Origin: a virus
Direction: 5' to 3' (one strand)
Length of the DNA stretch: 64,000 nucleotides
Virus record (IMG/VR): IMGVR_UViG_3300049215_000223
Coordinates: 62,001-126,000 of that record
Part shown: in pieces, positions 9,345-17,555 of the stretch
Position numbering within the stretch: the first letter of the stretch is position 1
Layout of the letters: each line of letters begins with the position of its first letter
The notes under the pieces: model-generated
The model's input: the letters and a program-made list of their open reading frames with translations, nothing else
The model's database searches: none
Told to the model about the DNA's origin: nothing
Made by a program: the position numbers and the translations under genes

Positions 9345-11453
9345 TTATGAGTTACTAATTCCAGTTGCTGGAAAACAAGGATTGAATACTGTATTTCCAA
9401 ATCCGCCACCACCAACAGTTGTATATAGGTTTGCCCATGTTAAATTTCGAGATGCTGTTGGAATAAAGGTTACTGGATCAACAGCTGGCAAAGCTGTATA
9501 ACCGCTACCAAGTGAAAAGTCTCCTTGAACACCTGTAAGTTTGGGCTGTACACCATCAATTATCAATTGGTTACCCGCGCCCACAGATACTCCAAATCCG
9601 ACAGCTCCAGAACCCCAGATTGGGTTTCCTCCTCGATCGACAAATCGTACGCGTGCAGTTGTACAGTAATGACCAGAAGAACCAATCTGTATAGCGTCCC
9701 CATTGTCAATAGCGCTAACAAGAACCACCGAATCCCATACCGAAATCGAAGAACGGATTTGACAGTCTCCAACTGCCCAGATCGAACCGCCCTGAATTGT
9801 TGTCCACCAATCAAGAACTGCAGAGTCTCCCGCACCTCCTGTCACTTGAGCTACTGCTGGGAAGCCATCAGTTCGAATAAGAGCCCCACCGAGCCACTGA
9901 AACCCTTCATTGTTTGCATTGATGAACGGAGCGGTTATACCTGGCGCTACACAGTTGCCGAAACCAATGTTTCCAGAGTTTCCTCCGTAATACGGTCTGC
10001 CTACGAATGAGCATTGAAAGAAAGCTACACCCAAAGCTGGCGGAACCTCACCCAAAGTAAAGATTACACTGTTTGAGTTATCATTGACCTTTACATTTGA
10101 AATCTGCAAAGTTAGGAAGTCGCTGAATTGCGCAAAGATGTTGTTTGACATCGTTAATCCCCACTCTCCAAATGCTACTAGAACAGGATCCTCAACATTG
10201 TAAGTATCGGTTGCAATTGGGTTGATATTGGCAGGGATGATGTTGGAGTTAGGCTCGTCACAAAACTGTGGAATGCTAATACGAGCTTTGTTGCTGCCCA
10301 GGTCCTTTAACACATAGGCATAAGAATTCACGCGTGGGAAGTGAATACGCTTCCCTAGGTACGGCGTCCAGTCAGCAACACCTGGATCGGTAATTTCAGT
10401 AGCTTGTCCACCACCCCCAGCATTTGGATTTGCTGCTGTAAATACGCTGATCGTACCACTAAGAAGCAATGTAGGAGTTTTGTCACCAAGAATTCTAACA
10501 TAAGTATCATTAGCTAGATTCCAAATCATGTCGATGGTATCGCCCGTAATCATTGGATTAAGAATGTGAATGATAATTTCAAACGCATTCACACCTGTTT
10601 GGTTGGAAGAAATCGTCTCTCTCTGCCACCTTCTACGTAGCTCTTGAGCAGTTTTCAATGCTGCAGGAGAGCCTGTTGGGCTAGTATAGATTCCCTGATT
10701 CTCATCATTTCCACCAACGGGATCGATGTAGACGTCAGAAATATTAGTTCTCCAAGCTGGATGACTATAAGTATCACGTACCCATCTGGTATTGCCACCA
10801 TTGGCAGTAGCCTCTACCGTAATGTGATCAATTGTAAATAGTGCACCAGATGCCACATATTTCCACGGATTTTTTACTGAGGCTACATATACAGAAAATC
10901 CTTCTTGTCCCGCCAGGGTAGTGAGCGCAGCAATATTAGGTACTGTTGGAGATTTAGCCTTCCAATATCCATTAATACTATCCCAGGATAATGCATACCC
11001 CTCTTGACAAGCGCCAAGTATCTGTGTAAGAACCGGGTTACCTTGAATACCAATTACTGTTTGAGATGTGTTATTTCCTGCAAGATCTTTAGAAAAATTG
11101 ACTGGTGGTCCTGGCACCCACGCAATTCCGTCCCAAATCAAAACATTCAACAAACTAGGCGCTGTTGAAGAAACTGGTCGTCCCTGAATACCAATAACGA
11201 GTGGATCGATGAGTGTATTACCTAAGTCTCCTGCAAGATTTATTATTTGCAAATTACCAATAGTTGTTTCTAATGTATCTAATCTAGATCTAATCGTGCC
11301 ATAGATGCCACTAGGCTTTACACCAAGCTCATCTTCAACCGCAAGGATAGCGTCTCTCAGGCGATTGACAATCAGACCTTGAGCAGCAGTCGAATTATCT
11401 ACCACCGTTGGTAACGATGTAGTAGTGTCTATTTGTGCAGGATAATTCGTCAT
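9345..11453 (-). CDS. Large tail fibre/tailspike, 702 aa
   Basis: Residues 1-120 are the same anchor domain as in the 374-residue fibre (PAQIDTTTSLP, AILAVEDELGVKPSG, IGIQGRPVSS, IWDGIAWVP). From about residue 240 the pattern DVYIDPVGGNDENQG followed by ALKTAQELRRRW is typical of beta-helix phage spikes, and the next 350 residues contain many short strands compatible with a pectin-lyase-like solenoid. The C-terminus is Gly/Pro/Asn-rich. Likely role: host-surface recognition, possibly glycan cleavage. It is the first gene of the leftward array and has a GAGG ribosome site and an 18-nt candidate promoter 26 bases upstream. The beta-helix call rests on pattern, not on a catalytic motif. Confidence 0.8.
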   Translation of the reverse strand: MTNYPAQIDTTTSLPTVVDNSTAAQGLIVNRLRDAILAVEDELGVKPSGIYGTIRSRLDTLETTIGNLQIINLAGDLGNTLIDPLVIGIQGRPVSSTAPSLLNVLIWDGIAWVPGPPVNFSKDLAGNNTSQTVIGIQGNPVLTQILGACQEGYALSWDSINGYWKAKSPTVPNIAALTTLAGQEGFSVYVASVKNPWKYVASGALFTIDHITVEATANGGNTRWVRDTYSHPAWRTNISDVYIDPVGGNDENQGIYTSPTGSPAALKTAQELRRRWQRETISSNQTGVNAFEIIIHILNPMITGDTIDMIWNLANDTYVRILGDKTPTLLLSGTISVFTAANPNAGGGGQATEITDPGVADWTPYLGKRIHFPRVNSYAYVLKDLGSNKARISIPQFCDEPNSNIIPANINPIATDTYNVEDPVLVAFGEWGLTMSNNIFAQFSDFLTLQISNVKVNDNSNSVIFTLGEVPPALGVAFFQCSFVGRPYYGGNSGNIGFGNCVAPGITAPFINANNEGFQWLGGALIRTDGFPAVAQVTGGAGDSAVLDWWTTIQGGSIWAVGDCQIRSSISVWDSVVLVSAIDNGDAIQIGSSGHYCTTARVRFVDRGGNPIWGSGAVGFGVSVGAGNQLIIDGVQPKLTGVQGDFSLGSGYTALPAVDPVTFIPTASRNLTWANLYTTVGGGGFGNTVFNPCFPATGISNS

Positions 11454-11478
11454 TCAGACCTCAATAAATTTCAAATAC

Positions 11479-11496
11479 ATGCCAAACTTTTAGTAT
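11479..11496 (-). promoter_or_regulatory. Candidate phage promoter motif (copy 1)
   Basis: The minus strand reads ATACTAAAAGTTTGGCAT, 26 bases before the start of the 702-residue fibre, inside the 69-base divergent region. A copy with 16 of 18 identical bases precedes the collagen-like fibre, and one with 14 of 18 lies by the gene starting at 25010. The region 11454-11522 also holds the plus-strand ribosome site AGGAG at about 11513. Confidence 0.5.
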
Positions 11497-11522
11497 GTTG
11501 ATAGATACAATCAGGAGTTACT

Positions 11523-11885
11523 ATGAGTTCTTTGAAGAAAATGGCAGATTTAGCTAATAAATTTGAACATAAACTTGCCCAAGTTCAACATACTCAAAGT
11601 GCACAGCCTAGTGAGCTGGAAAAGGCATTAAGAGCTGCCGGGGTTAGACCAGAAGCCGAACATATTGCGCCCTTTTTGGATAAGGCTAGGGTACCAACTG
11701 ATGCCTCCGTAAATGTTCAACTTAAAGTAAATCCTAATCAAAGTGTATCTTTTGTGACGACACCAGTATTTGCTGCTTTAAATGGTTTGCTTAACCAAGC
11801 ATATTCAAATAAAATGCAAGCCGCCCTAAAAGCAGCAAACTTGGCACCAGCTGAACCAATGGTGCTTAACCTGGCAACATTTTAA
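11523..11885 (+). CDS. Unknown 120-aa protein
   Basis: First gene of the rightward accessory block, with a strong AGGAG site six bases before its ATG. The product is alanine-rich and mostly helical by composition: an N-terminal segment with charged residues (MSSLKKMADLANKFEHKLAQ), a central KLKVNPNQSVSFVTTPVFAAL strand-like part, then an alanine-rich helix. I recognise no domain and see no membrane segment. Being leader-proximal it would be made in the largest amount from any promoter in the divergent region. Confidence 0.7.
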   Translation: MSSLKKMADLANKFEHKLAQVQHTQSAQPSELEKALRAAGVRPEAEHIAPFLDKARVPTDASVNVQLKVNPNQSVSFVTTPVFAALNGLLNQAYSNKMQAALKAANLAPAEPMVLNLATF

Positions 11886-11920
11886 GGAAAATCCATGTAA
11901 ACAAATGGGGAGGTACGAGA

Positions 11921-12574
11921 ATGTCATTTCAAGATCTAGTAACCGCAGCGCAACAGTATTTCCCTGATTTACAAATTAAGTATAAAAACCAATCATTATT
12001 CATGAAAATTTTAGGAATGATTTTATTTTTCAATCCTACATTCATGACCTCTTACATTACCACTATTGGTTCTACAGTATATTTCCCAAATACTGATGAA
12101 ATTAATAATAGACCAAATTCAGCAGCTATTGTTCTTTTACATGAATTAGTTCATATTCACGATTCTAAAAAATGGGGAAGATTGTTATTTTCATTTTTAT
12201 ATCTAACACCACAAGTTTTCTTATTGTTGGCTATACCCGCACTATTAATAATCTGGAAAATAGCTTTAGTGCTTTTTCTATTATTTGCATTGCCTTTTCC
12301 GTCTTATTTCAGAATGCTTTTTGAAAAAAGAGCTTATCTAACATCTTTATATGTTTTGAATGCATATGGTAAAAAACAGAATTTTCCACCCCTTCTTGCT
12401 TCTCAAAAAGATATCTGGATAAAACATTTTAAGGATTCCAGCTATTATTTTATGTGGACATTTAGTAACATCGATAAAGATTTTGATGCTGCTGTTGTAA
12501 AAATTCAGGCAGGACAAAGACCTTTTGAAGATCCTGTCTTCGATATTATAGACAATCTAATCGCGGTGATATAA
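11921..12574 (+). CDS. Membrane-bound HExxH zinc metalloprotease-like protein, 217 aa
   Basis: Residues 74-78 read HELVH, the zincin signature, with His74, Glu75 and His78 as predicted zinc ligands and general base. A possible third ligand is Glu135 in FEKRAYL, in the place where such proteases carry a Glu in a following helix. One or two hydrophobic segments cover residues about 88-126, and a shorter one about 28-45, so the protein is probably an integral membrane enzyme with its active site at the membrane face. At 217 residues it is smaller than HtpX. An AGG-containing ribosome site precedes the ATG. A candidate promoter for the next gene lies in its last codons. Substrate unknown; it might process phage or host membrane proteins. 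Confidence 0.75.
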   Translation: MSFQDLVTAAQQYFPDLQIKYKNQSLFMKILGMILFFNPTFMTSYITTIGSTVYFPNTDEINNRPNSAAIVLLHELVHIHDSKKWGRLLFSFLYLTPQVFLLLAIPALLIIWKIALVLFLLFALPFPSYFRMLFEKRAYLTSLYVLNAYGKKQNFPPLLASQKDIWIKHFKDSSYYFMWTFSNIDKDFDAAVVKIQAGQRPFEDPVFDIIDNLIAVI

Positions 12575-12575
12575 T
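12549..12575 (+). promoter_or_regulatory. Candidate extended -10 promoter
   Basis: TAGACA at 12549-12554 and TATAAT at 12570-12575 are separated by 15 bases, and the -10 is extended (TGATATAAT). It overlaps the end of the protease gene. Predicted transcription start would fall only a few bases before the ATG at 12585, which has no ribosome site, so the message could be nearly leaderless. Confidence 0.4.
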
Positions 12576-12584
12576 AACCGTTAC

Positions 12585-13796
12585 ATGAGTAATTTTGATG
12601 TTGGAATTATTGGGGCTGGTGTAGCTGGAGCTTTTGCCACTTTAAAAATGGCAAAAGACCACAAAGGGGCAAAAACCATCCTATTCGATTTAGGTCGCCC
12701 ACCTATGAAGCGCAGAAGACAACTCGAAGGTTGGCTTGGTTGTTTACCCAACAGTGATGGTAAGCTGTATCTTAATGATATGGACAAAGTATCTAATTTA
12801 GTAGGCTCCAGAAAAGCTAAATCATCTTTTAATTATTTTGAAAAAGTAATTTCAAATGTAAATGACTTTAAGGTAATTAAAGACAAATCTCCATCTATTT
12901 CTATGGAAAAGAAATTAGCAAAAAATGGATATGATTTATCTTTAAATGATCATATCCAAATTTATCCAAAAGATATTCATGCTTTGTCTAAGTATATGGC
13001 AGAGACTATAGAACAGTCTAAAAATATTACATATTGTTTCGACAATGAAGTGAAGAAAATTTACAAGAATAAAAGTCATTTTACCATTGTTTCTGAAAAT
13101 CAAGAATATAAATGCAAGAAATTAATCATAGCTGTAGGTCGTAGTGGCTGGCGCTGGGCTAAAGAGTTGTATTCCGATTTTGGCATCATTGACAATAATG
13201 ATGTGGCTAAATTTGGAATTCGTATAGAAGTTAGCTCTAGTATAATGAAAGATTTTAATAAATCAAACTGCACTCTTACCAAAGGAGATATTGAAATTGG
13301 ACCATTCTCTTGGTTTGGTACAGTTATTCCGGAAGATCATATAGATTTAGCTATATCTGCCTTTCGTTCTAATGAAAATCGTTGGAAATCTGATAAAGTT
13401 TCTTTTTCTCTAATTGGCAGTCGCCCATATCCTGGAAAAGGTTTTGAACAAACAGATAGAATTGGCAAACTAACTTTTGTGTTAGCCAATGATAGAATCA
13501 TTAGAGAAAGAGTGTCTCATATCTTAAATGGCAAAAGTAAAATCTCTATTCTGATACCAGAGTATGAGTGGCTAAAGGCGGCAATCACAGAGCTGTCAGC
13601 TGTAGTGCCAGAAATATCTACAAAGGCTTATTTCCACGTACCAACCATTACAGCAATGGCTCCACAAATCAATATTGGAACCAATTTAGAAACCGAAATT
13701 GATGGTATGTTTGTAGTTGGCGAAAGTGCCGGAATCCATGGTATATTAGCTGCTGGAACCATGGGCATTATCGCCGCTGACCACGTATGCAAATGA
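12585..13796 (+). CDS. FAD-dependent oxidoreductase, 403 aa
   Basis: The N-terminus is a clear dinucleotide-binding fold: GAGVAG (residues 10-15) after a hydrophobic strand, and an acidic Asp35 at the end of the second strand (TILFDLG). The C-terminus has the matching FAD-contact segment GMFVVGESAGIHGILAAGT with a small helix after it, as in uncharacterised bacterial FAD-dependent dehydrogenases. The middle region with VAKFGIRIEVSS resembles the substrate domain of these proteins. I cannot name the substrate. Such a flavoprotein is unusual in a phage and could modify tRNA, a cofactor or a nucleotide-linked sugar. It begins 10 bases after the membrane protease gene and lacks a ribosome site, so it is either coupled to that gene or expressed from its own promoter. 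Confidence 0.8.
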   Translation: MSNFDVGIIGAGVAGAFATLKMAKDHKGAKTILFDLGRPPMKRRRQLEGWLGCLPNSDGKLYLNDMDKVSNLVGSRKAKSSFNYFEKVISNVNDFKVIKDKSPSISMEKKLAKNGYDLSLNDHIQIYPKDIHALSKYMAETIEQSKNITYCFDNEVKKIYKNKSHFTIVSENQEYKCKKLIIAVGRSGWRWAKELYSDFGIIDNNDVAKFGIRIEVSSSIMKDFNKSNCTLTKGDIEIGPFSWFGTVIPEDHIDLAISAFRSNENRWKSDKVSFSLIGSRPYPGKGFEQTDRIGKLTFVLANDRIIRERVSHILNGKSKISILIPEYEWLKAAITELSAVVPEISTKAYFHVPTITAMAPQINIGTNLETEIDGMFVVGESAGIHGILAAGTMGIIAADHVCK

Positions 13797-13803
13797 GAAA
13801 CTA

Positions 13804-14160
13804 ATGGCTAATAAAACACATTCAGATGGAACAAGCACCTCTACAACTTCGGAAGAACCAAAAGATCGGAACTCCAAATATAGTTTTGGTAAATTCGAAT
13901 ATGATCTTTACCACGAAGAAGATGATGTTTCTTTGCCCGTAGTCAGAGTGAAGCATGTCAGCATGCCTAACAAAGGTGAGCGCTGGAAAATCTTCGAAGA
14001 TAATAAAGTAGTTTTTGTGGTTGAAGGCGCTAAGCTGAACAATAAAGAAAAAGATTTTTTGAGGGGAATTGATGGGGTAAATTTCTTAATTGCTCAGCAT
14101 AAATCTGGTATTAAATCATTTAATTCGCTTAAGACCGAGATCAAAAAAAGATTGAAATAA
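13804..14160 (+). CDS. Unknown 118-aa protein
   Basis: Starts 7 bases after the oxidoreductase stop, so probably in the same message. The first 28 residues are a low-complexity Ser/Thr-rich tail (THSDGTSTSTTSEE); the rest alternates beta-like (PVVRVKHVSM, KVVFVVEGAK) and lysine-rich helical segments. No cysteines, membrane segment or known motif. Function unknown. Confidence 0.7.
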   Translation: MANKTHSDGTSTSTTSEEPKDRNSKYSFGKFEYDLYHEEDDVSLPVVRVKHVSMPNKGERWKIFEDNKVVFVVEGAKLNNKEKDFLRGIDGVNFLIAQHKSGIKSFNSLKTEIKKRLK

Positions 14161-14223
14161 ATTGAGCTTGACGGCTCCATTACAATGATTAAACTAAACT
14201 GGTAATATAGCCAGGAGTATTCT

Positions 14224-14814
14224 ATGGATTTTGTACTTTATGTTGCAGACTGTGAAACCACTGGTCTAGACTCTCGTATTCATGACGTGATCGAACTTTC
14301 CTTACTCAGGTTGAGCGATGGTGCCCAAAAGACTTGGTGCCTGAAGCCATTTAGTCCAGATGCCATTGATGTTGCATCTCTCAGAATCAATGGACACAAG
14401 ATGGAAGATTTGCGTCATGAAACGAAGGATGGACGTGGAAGATATCTAGACCCCAATGTGGTTATAGTGGATATCGAAAATTGGATTATGGAAGACGGCG
14501 TGCCTGCCGAACAACGAGTGTTGGTTGGACAAAACGTCGCCTTCGACCGCGAAAGATTTGAACAGCTTTGGAATAAGTGTAACTCGAAAGATTCTTATCC
14601 TTTTGGAAGAAGAATGATGGACACAATGATGTTGGCTTTTATGTTAGATTATGTTCAAGGGACTATGGCTGAGGGCTATAGCCTAAATAATTTAATTAAG
14701 AGATATGGAATCAAAAATAAACAGGCTCACTCAGCAGAAAGCGATGTTCTTGCCACAAAAGAATTATTTGAAGCCCAGATGAATGATTTAAAAAAGAAGT
14801 TGGGTATTAAATGA
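14224..14814 (+). CDS. DEDDh 3'-5' exonuclease, 196 aa
   Basis: All residues of the DnaQ/RNase T family are visible: Asp9 and Glu11 in VADCETTGLD, Asp108 in GQNVAFDRERF, and His169 with Asp174 in HSAESDVLATKEL, which makes it the DEDDh type. The length fits a stand-alone domain with no polymerase attached. It probably trims DNA or RNA 3' ends in the cytoplasm, as a proofreading partner, in recombination or in RNA turnover. A CCAGGAG ribosome site lies upstream in a 63-base spacer, the longest in this block, so a separate promoter is possible. It is followed closely by the GT-B-like gene. Confidence 0.9.
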   Translation: MDFVLYVADCETTGLDSRIHDVIELSLLRLSDGAQKTWCLKPFSPDAIDVASLRINGHKMEDLRHETKDGRGRYLDPNVVIVDIENWIMEDGVPAEQRVLVGQNVAFDRERFEQLWNKCNSKDSYPFGRRMMDTMMLAFMLDYVQGTMAEGYSLNNLIKRYGIKNKQAHSAESDVLATKELFEAQMNDLKKKLGIK

Positions 14815-14829
14815 AAATTTGTAGGGCAT

Positions 14830-15816
14830 ATGTTGAAAATACTTTATGCGGCAAGTAATAACGAGAATGCAAAAATTCAACTGTCTCGTTTTTTAGCAGC
14901 CATTAAGGACAAGCCTTATACTGTCAAGGTAGCCGCATATAAGAAATCAAGTCCCCAAGTCAATATAGACTGGACTTTAGATTGCTTGCAGAATATGTTC
15001 AAGCCAGATCTAGTATCATTAGATAATGATAATTTTGAGACCTATTTTGAACAAGTAAAGTACTACGCTCCCGATCTAATCATTAGTGATATGGAGTATT
15101 TTACTTCCTATATTGCTGGAGTCCTAGAAACTACACTATGGCAGTGTAGTTCATCTCTCATTAACTTTGCAGTGACTGATCAAGAGAAATACAATCTTGG
15201 ACTCTTTAAAAGATATTCATTTCTCTTGGAGAAAAATAATCCTCTACGCACTCAGCGAACAGTTAATATCATAGATAATTCTAATTACAAATTCGTGTAT
15301 TCTCATCTAGGAGATTGTGTGACGCCTCCTGCCTTAAAAGAGGGATTTGAGTGGATTAGACCATATCATTCGATAGCAAAAGAATCTGTTCCATGTCGCC
15401 ATAATCTTGTGGCAGGCATGTTACGTAATAATAAAAACATTTTCACTCTTCTTCGCAGATATCCAGATTCGGTGGCTTTCACTGAATTCAACGAAGAACA
15501 GCACACAAATCTGTCGCTGAAGGATATAGAGAACCAGGAAGAATATTTTTGTAATCTGAAAAATTCAAACCTTTTCATTTGTGAGGGGCAGACTAGTTTT
15601 TTAGCGGATGCCTTTTACAATAACAAATACTCTGTGGTAATGCCCAACTTCAAAGACGTAGAGTGCATCACCAATAGTATTTTCTCGGAGCATCGAAAAC
15701 TAAGTTCCAATATTTATGAATTTTCTGAGAACATAGAGGAATACCTCAATCGACCGATTATTAGTAATTACAATGATCGTGTGCAATTCTTACACGAAAG
15801 ACTGGACGAATTATGA
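14830..15816 (+). CDS. Probable GT-B-fold glycosyltransferase, 328 aa
   Basis: The start (MLKILYAASNNENAKIQLSRFLAAI) resembles the first Rossmann strand and helix of MurG/UGT-type enzymes, followed by APDLIISDMEYFTSYIAG, a pattern typical of the acceptor half. The C-terminal half has NLFICEGQTSFLADAFYNNK followed by VVMPNF, the place where GT-B enzymes carry their nucleotide-sugar loop. I see no metal-binding DxD, as expected for GT-B. The acceptor and sugar are unknown. It overlaps the HAD phosphatase gene as ATGA, so the two are coupled and may act in one sugar pathway. The family call is moderate: residue patterns fit but no invariant motif settles it. Confidence 0.55.
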   Translation: MLKILYAASNNENAKIQLSRFLAAIKDKPYTVKVAAYKKSSPQVNIDWTLDCLQNMFKPDLVSLDNDNFETYFEQVKYYAPDLIISDMEYFTSYIAGVLETTLWQCSSSLINFAVTDQEKYNLGLFKRYSFLLEKNNPLRTQRTVNIIDNSNYKFVYSHLGDCVTPPALKEGFEWIRPYHSIAKESVPCRHNLVAGMLRNNKNIFTLLRRYPDSVAFTEFNEEQHTNLSLKDIENQEEYFCNLKNSNLFICEGQTSFLADAFYNNKYSVVMPNFKDVECITNSIFSEHRKLSSNIYEFSENIEEYLNRPIISNYNDRVQFLHERLDEL

Positions 15817-16421
15817 AGTACATAGCATTAGATATCGGTAACGTATTATGTGATATGAAGCCTATGCCGTTTTTAGAGAGTCTATCTGAGACTTTCAACA
15901 TAACTATTCCAGAAGCACATCGCTTTCTCAAAAGATTCCAACAACTACATGATCTTGGTTATACTAACATGGAAGATGAGTTAAAAGACAAATTTAATGT
16001 CAAGTCTCCTATAGTAATCAAAAAGCTGGTTGATGGTTGGAATGATTCAGTTAATACTAATCTTCATGTTATTAATAGGCTGAACAATCTAAGAGAGAAT
16101 CATGGGCTTCAAGTTGCTTTGCTGTCCAACATAGGAGTAGAACATGCTACTATGGTTGAAAGTAAATTGGCACATGGCGGATTCTTTGACAATGCTATCA
16201 AACATTTCAGCTGTTTTGTCGGGGCTCGTAAGCCATCCTTTATCTTTTATCAAAGCTTTCTATTACAATATCCTGAATTTAAAAATTGTTTATATGTCGA
16301 TGATTTAAAGGAAAATCTAATTGCATCTAAACCATTTGGATTCCAAACTTTCAGATTAGCTTTAGATGAGCATGATGTGAATGCTAAAATAGACGAACTA
16401 GAGGCTGAAATAGTTGGATAA
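15813..16421 (+). CDS. HAD-superfamily hydrolase, 202 aa
   Basis: Motif I is DIGNVLCD with the nucleophile Asp7; the DxGNV form is the one seen in YihX-like phosphatases, where the second Asp of the usual DxD is replaced. Motif II is in VALLSNIG, motif III the lysine of GARKPS, and motif IV the paired aspartates of LYVDDLKEN. The residues between motifs I and II form the helical cap expected of subfamily I. It likely removes phosphate from a small metabolite such as a sugar phosphate or nucleotide. It starts inside the stop of the GT-B-like gene (ATGA), so translation is coupled. Confidence 0.85.
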   Translation: MKYIALDIGNVLCDMKPMPFLESLSETFNITIPEAHRFLKRFQQLHDLGYTNMEDELKDKFNVKSPIVIKKLVDGWNDSVNTNLHVINRLNNLRENHGLQVALLSNIGVEHATMVESKLAHGGFFDNAIKHFSCFVGARKPSFIFYQSFLLQYPEFKNCLYVDDLKENLIASKPFGFQTFRLALDEHDVNAKIDELEAEIVG

Positions 16422-16466
16422 ATGATGATATATTTAGTTGTAGAGCCAAATTAAAAGGAATATACA

Positions 16467-16955
16467 ATGGTTAAAGCTGAAGAAAAGAAAGTTAACAAGT
16501 TTCAACAACCTGGCAGAGTCAAAGTTATCAAGGGAAGCATTCTCACTCCAGAAAATGCTGGACTACGCTTTGTCTTGAGCATTAACAATATGGAAGGCAA
16601 GCCAGATGGCAACCCTCTTTTGCCAATTTTTGATAAGAAATGGAAGAAGGTTAAGGAAGAAAGTCGTGGTTGGTATGCAACTAAGACTGGTGCCTATAAG
16701 TTAGGTGCTATCAATACCACCGCTGTCCAAAGCGACACTTGGGTTATTCATATGCTTTGCCAAGATGGAAAGTTTAATACTGATACGAAGGCTCTTGAGG
16801 AATGTTTGAAGAAGGTTTGCGCTAGTGCTAAGTATGAACGCGCAAGTGTTCACGTTAGCACCGTGCTAACTGGCGCCGTTCCTGAGTTGACTGATTTGCT
16901 CAATACCTGCCTAGTAGAGCAGGGTGTATCTGTTTCGTTCTACGAAGAGCCATAA
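16467..16955 (+). CDS. Diverged macro-domain protein, 162 aa
   Basis: The C-terminal half follows the Appr-1''-p-processing/macro pattern: YKLGAINTTAVQSDTWVIHM, then a helix with ALEECLKKVCASA, then ASVHVSTVLTGAVPELTDLL and VSVSFYEEP, matching the strand-helix order in which canonical members read SVHMPRIG-type then GLAGG. Here the glycine-rich phosphate loop is altered. The N-terminal half has VIKGSILTPENAG and LSINNMEGKPDGN in the place of the first ribose-binding loop. Macro domains bind or hydrolyse ADP-ribose derivatives, so the protein may act on ADP-ribosylated targets or NAD-derived signals. The changed loops may mean binding without catalysis. An AAAAGGA site precedes the ATG. Confidence 0.65.
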   Translation: MVKAEEKKVNKFQQPGRVKVIKGSILTPENAGLRFVLSINNMEGKPDGNPLLPIFDKKWKKVKEESRGWYATKTGAYKLGAINTTAVQSDTWVIHMLCQDGKFNTDTKALEECLKKVCASAKYERASVHVSTVLTGAVPELTDLLNTCLVEQGVSVSFYEEP

Positions 16956-17128
16956 TGCAACCATTAAAGAAAACTGTTACAACAACAGTGAATGTAAGTC
17001 CTCGCATTGCTGACCTTGTTTACTTTGCGCGCTCACTAGCTAATCGCGATATAAAGAGTCTTTCAGACGGAGAGCTGATTGAGCTTGCTGAGTGTTTTTG
17101 GGATACGGAGCACGGCGAAGACGATTGA
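16955..17128 (+). CDS. Small 57-aa protein
   Basis: An ATG at 16955 overlaps the macro-gene stop as TAATG and opens a 57-codon frame to TGA at 17126-17128. The product starts MQPLKKTVTTTVNVSPRIAD and continues with an acidic helix (SLSDGELIELAECFWDTE). The tight overlap, the same style as neighbouring couplings, and the absence of a competing frame support it. Function unknown; it might be a partner of the macro protein. Confidence 0.65.
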   Translation: MQPLKKTVTTTVNVSPRIADLVYFARSLANRDIKSLSDGELIELAECFWDTEHGEDD

Positions 17129-17153
17129 GAATGCCATAATCTAGCATTCTCTT

Positions 17154-17537
17154 ATGGTCAATTTAAAACCCGGTGATCGTGTAGACTGCCGTGTGAAGGC
17201 TAATGCTATCGTTGGTCCGTATAGAGATTACGATATACTTAAAACCTTTGAGATAGTCGCTACCGATCAATATGGTTATTACCTGTATGTTCCTATACAC
17301 TTGACCATCAAAGGATCAGTTAAGGCAGATCAGTATCAGTGTAAGCAATTAGGAATTGACAAACGATTTGTAGATGAACGGATTATCTACATTCAAGGCA
17401 ATTTAGTATTTCAAATTAACCATATAATGGATGGAATGTGCTGCGCCAGATGTAGAGAGTTTTATCCAATGGCTAGCGCCAACCAAGACGATGGCACGCT
17501 AATCTGTTTTAGTTGCCGCTCTAATCCCTATAGATAA
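17154..17537 (+). CDS. Small zinc-ribbon protein, 127 aa
   Basis: The N-terminal 85 residues form a beta-rich domain beginning LKPGDRVDCRVK, which looks like a small OB or SH3-like barrel. The last 40 residues carry two Cys pairs (CCARC and CFSC, 20 residues apart) that should bind one zinc. I recall this arrangement from other phage proteins but know no function; a nucleic-acid-binding role is plausible. The frame ends 18 bases before the HNH remnant, which is in the same reading frame. Confidence 0.7.
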   Translation: MVNLKPGDRVDCRVKANAIVGPYRDYDILKTFEIVATDQYGYYLYVPIHLTIKGSVKADQYQCKQLGIDKRFVDERIIYIQGNLVFQINHIMDGMCCARCREFYPMASANQDDGTLICFSCRSNPYR

Positions 17538-17555
17538 ACTTTATGGATACTTTAT

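Noticed and set aside
9525-10010. 161-residue plus-strand frame
   Set aside because: Antisense of the 702-residue fibre with no ribosome site and Ser/Arg/Cys-biased translation.
11479-11496. Sigma-54 promoter reading of the GGCAT motif
   Set aside because: TTTGGCAT resembles a -24 element, but the GC of the -12 element is absent in all copies.
14161-14223. Sigma-70 promoter before the exonuclease gene
   Set aside because: TTGACG is present but no acceptable -10 occurs at 16-18 bases.
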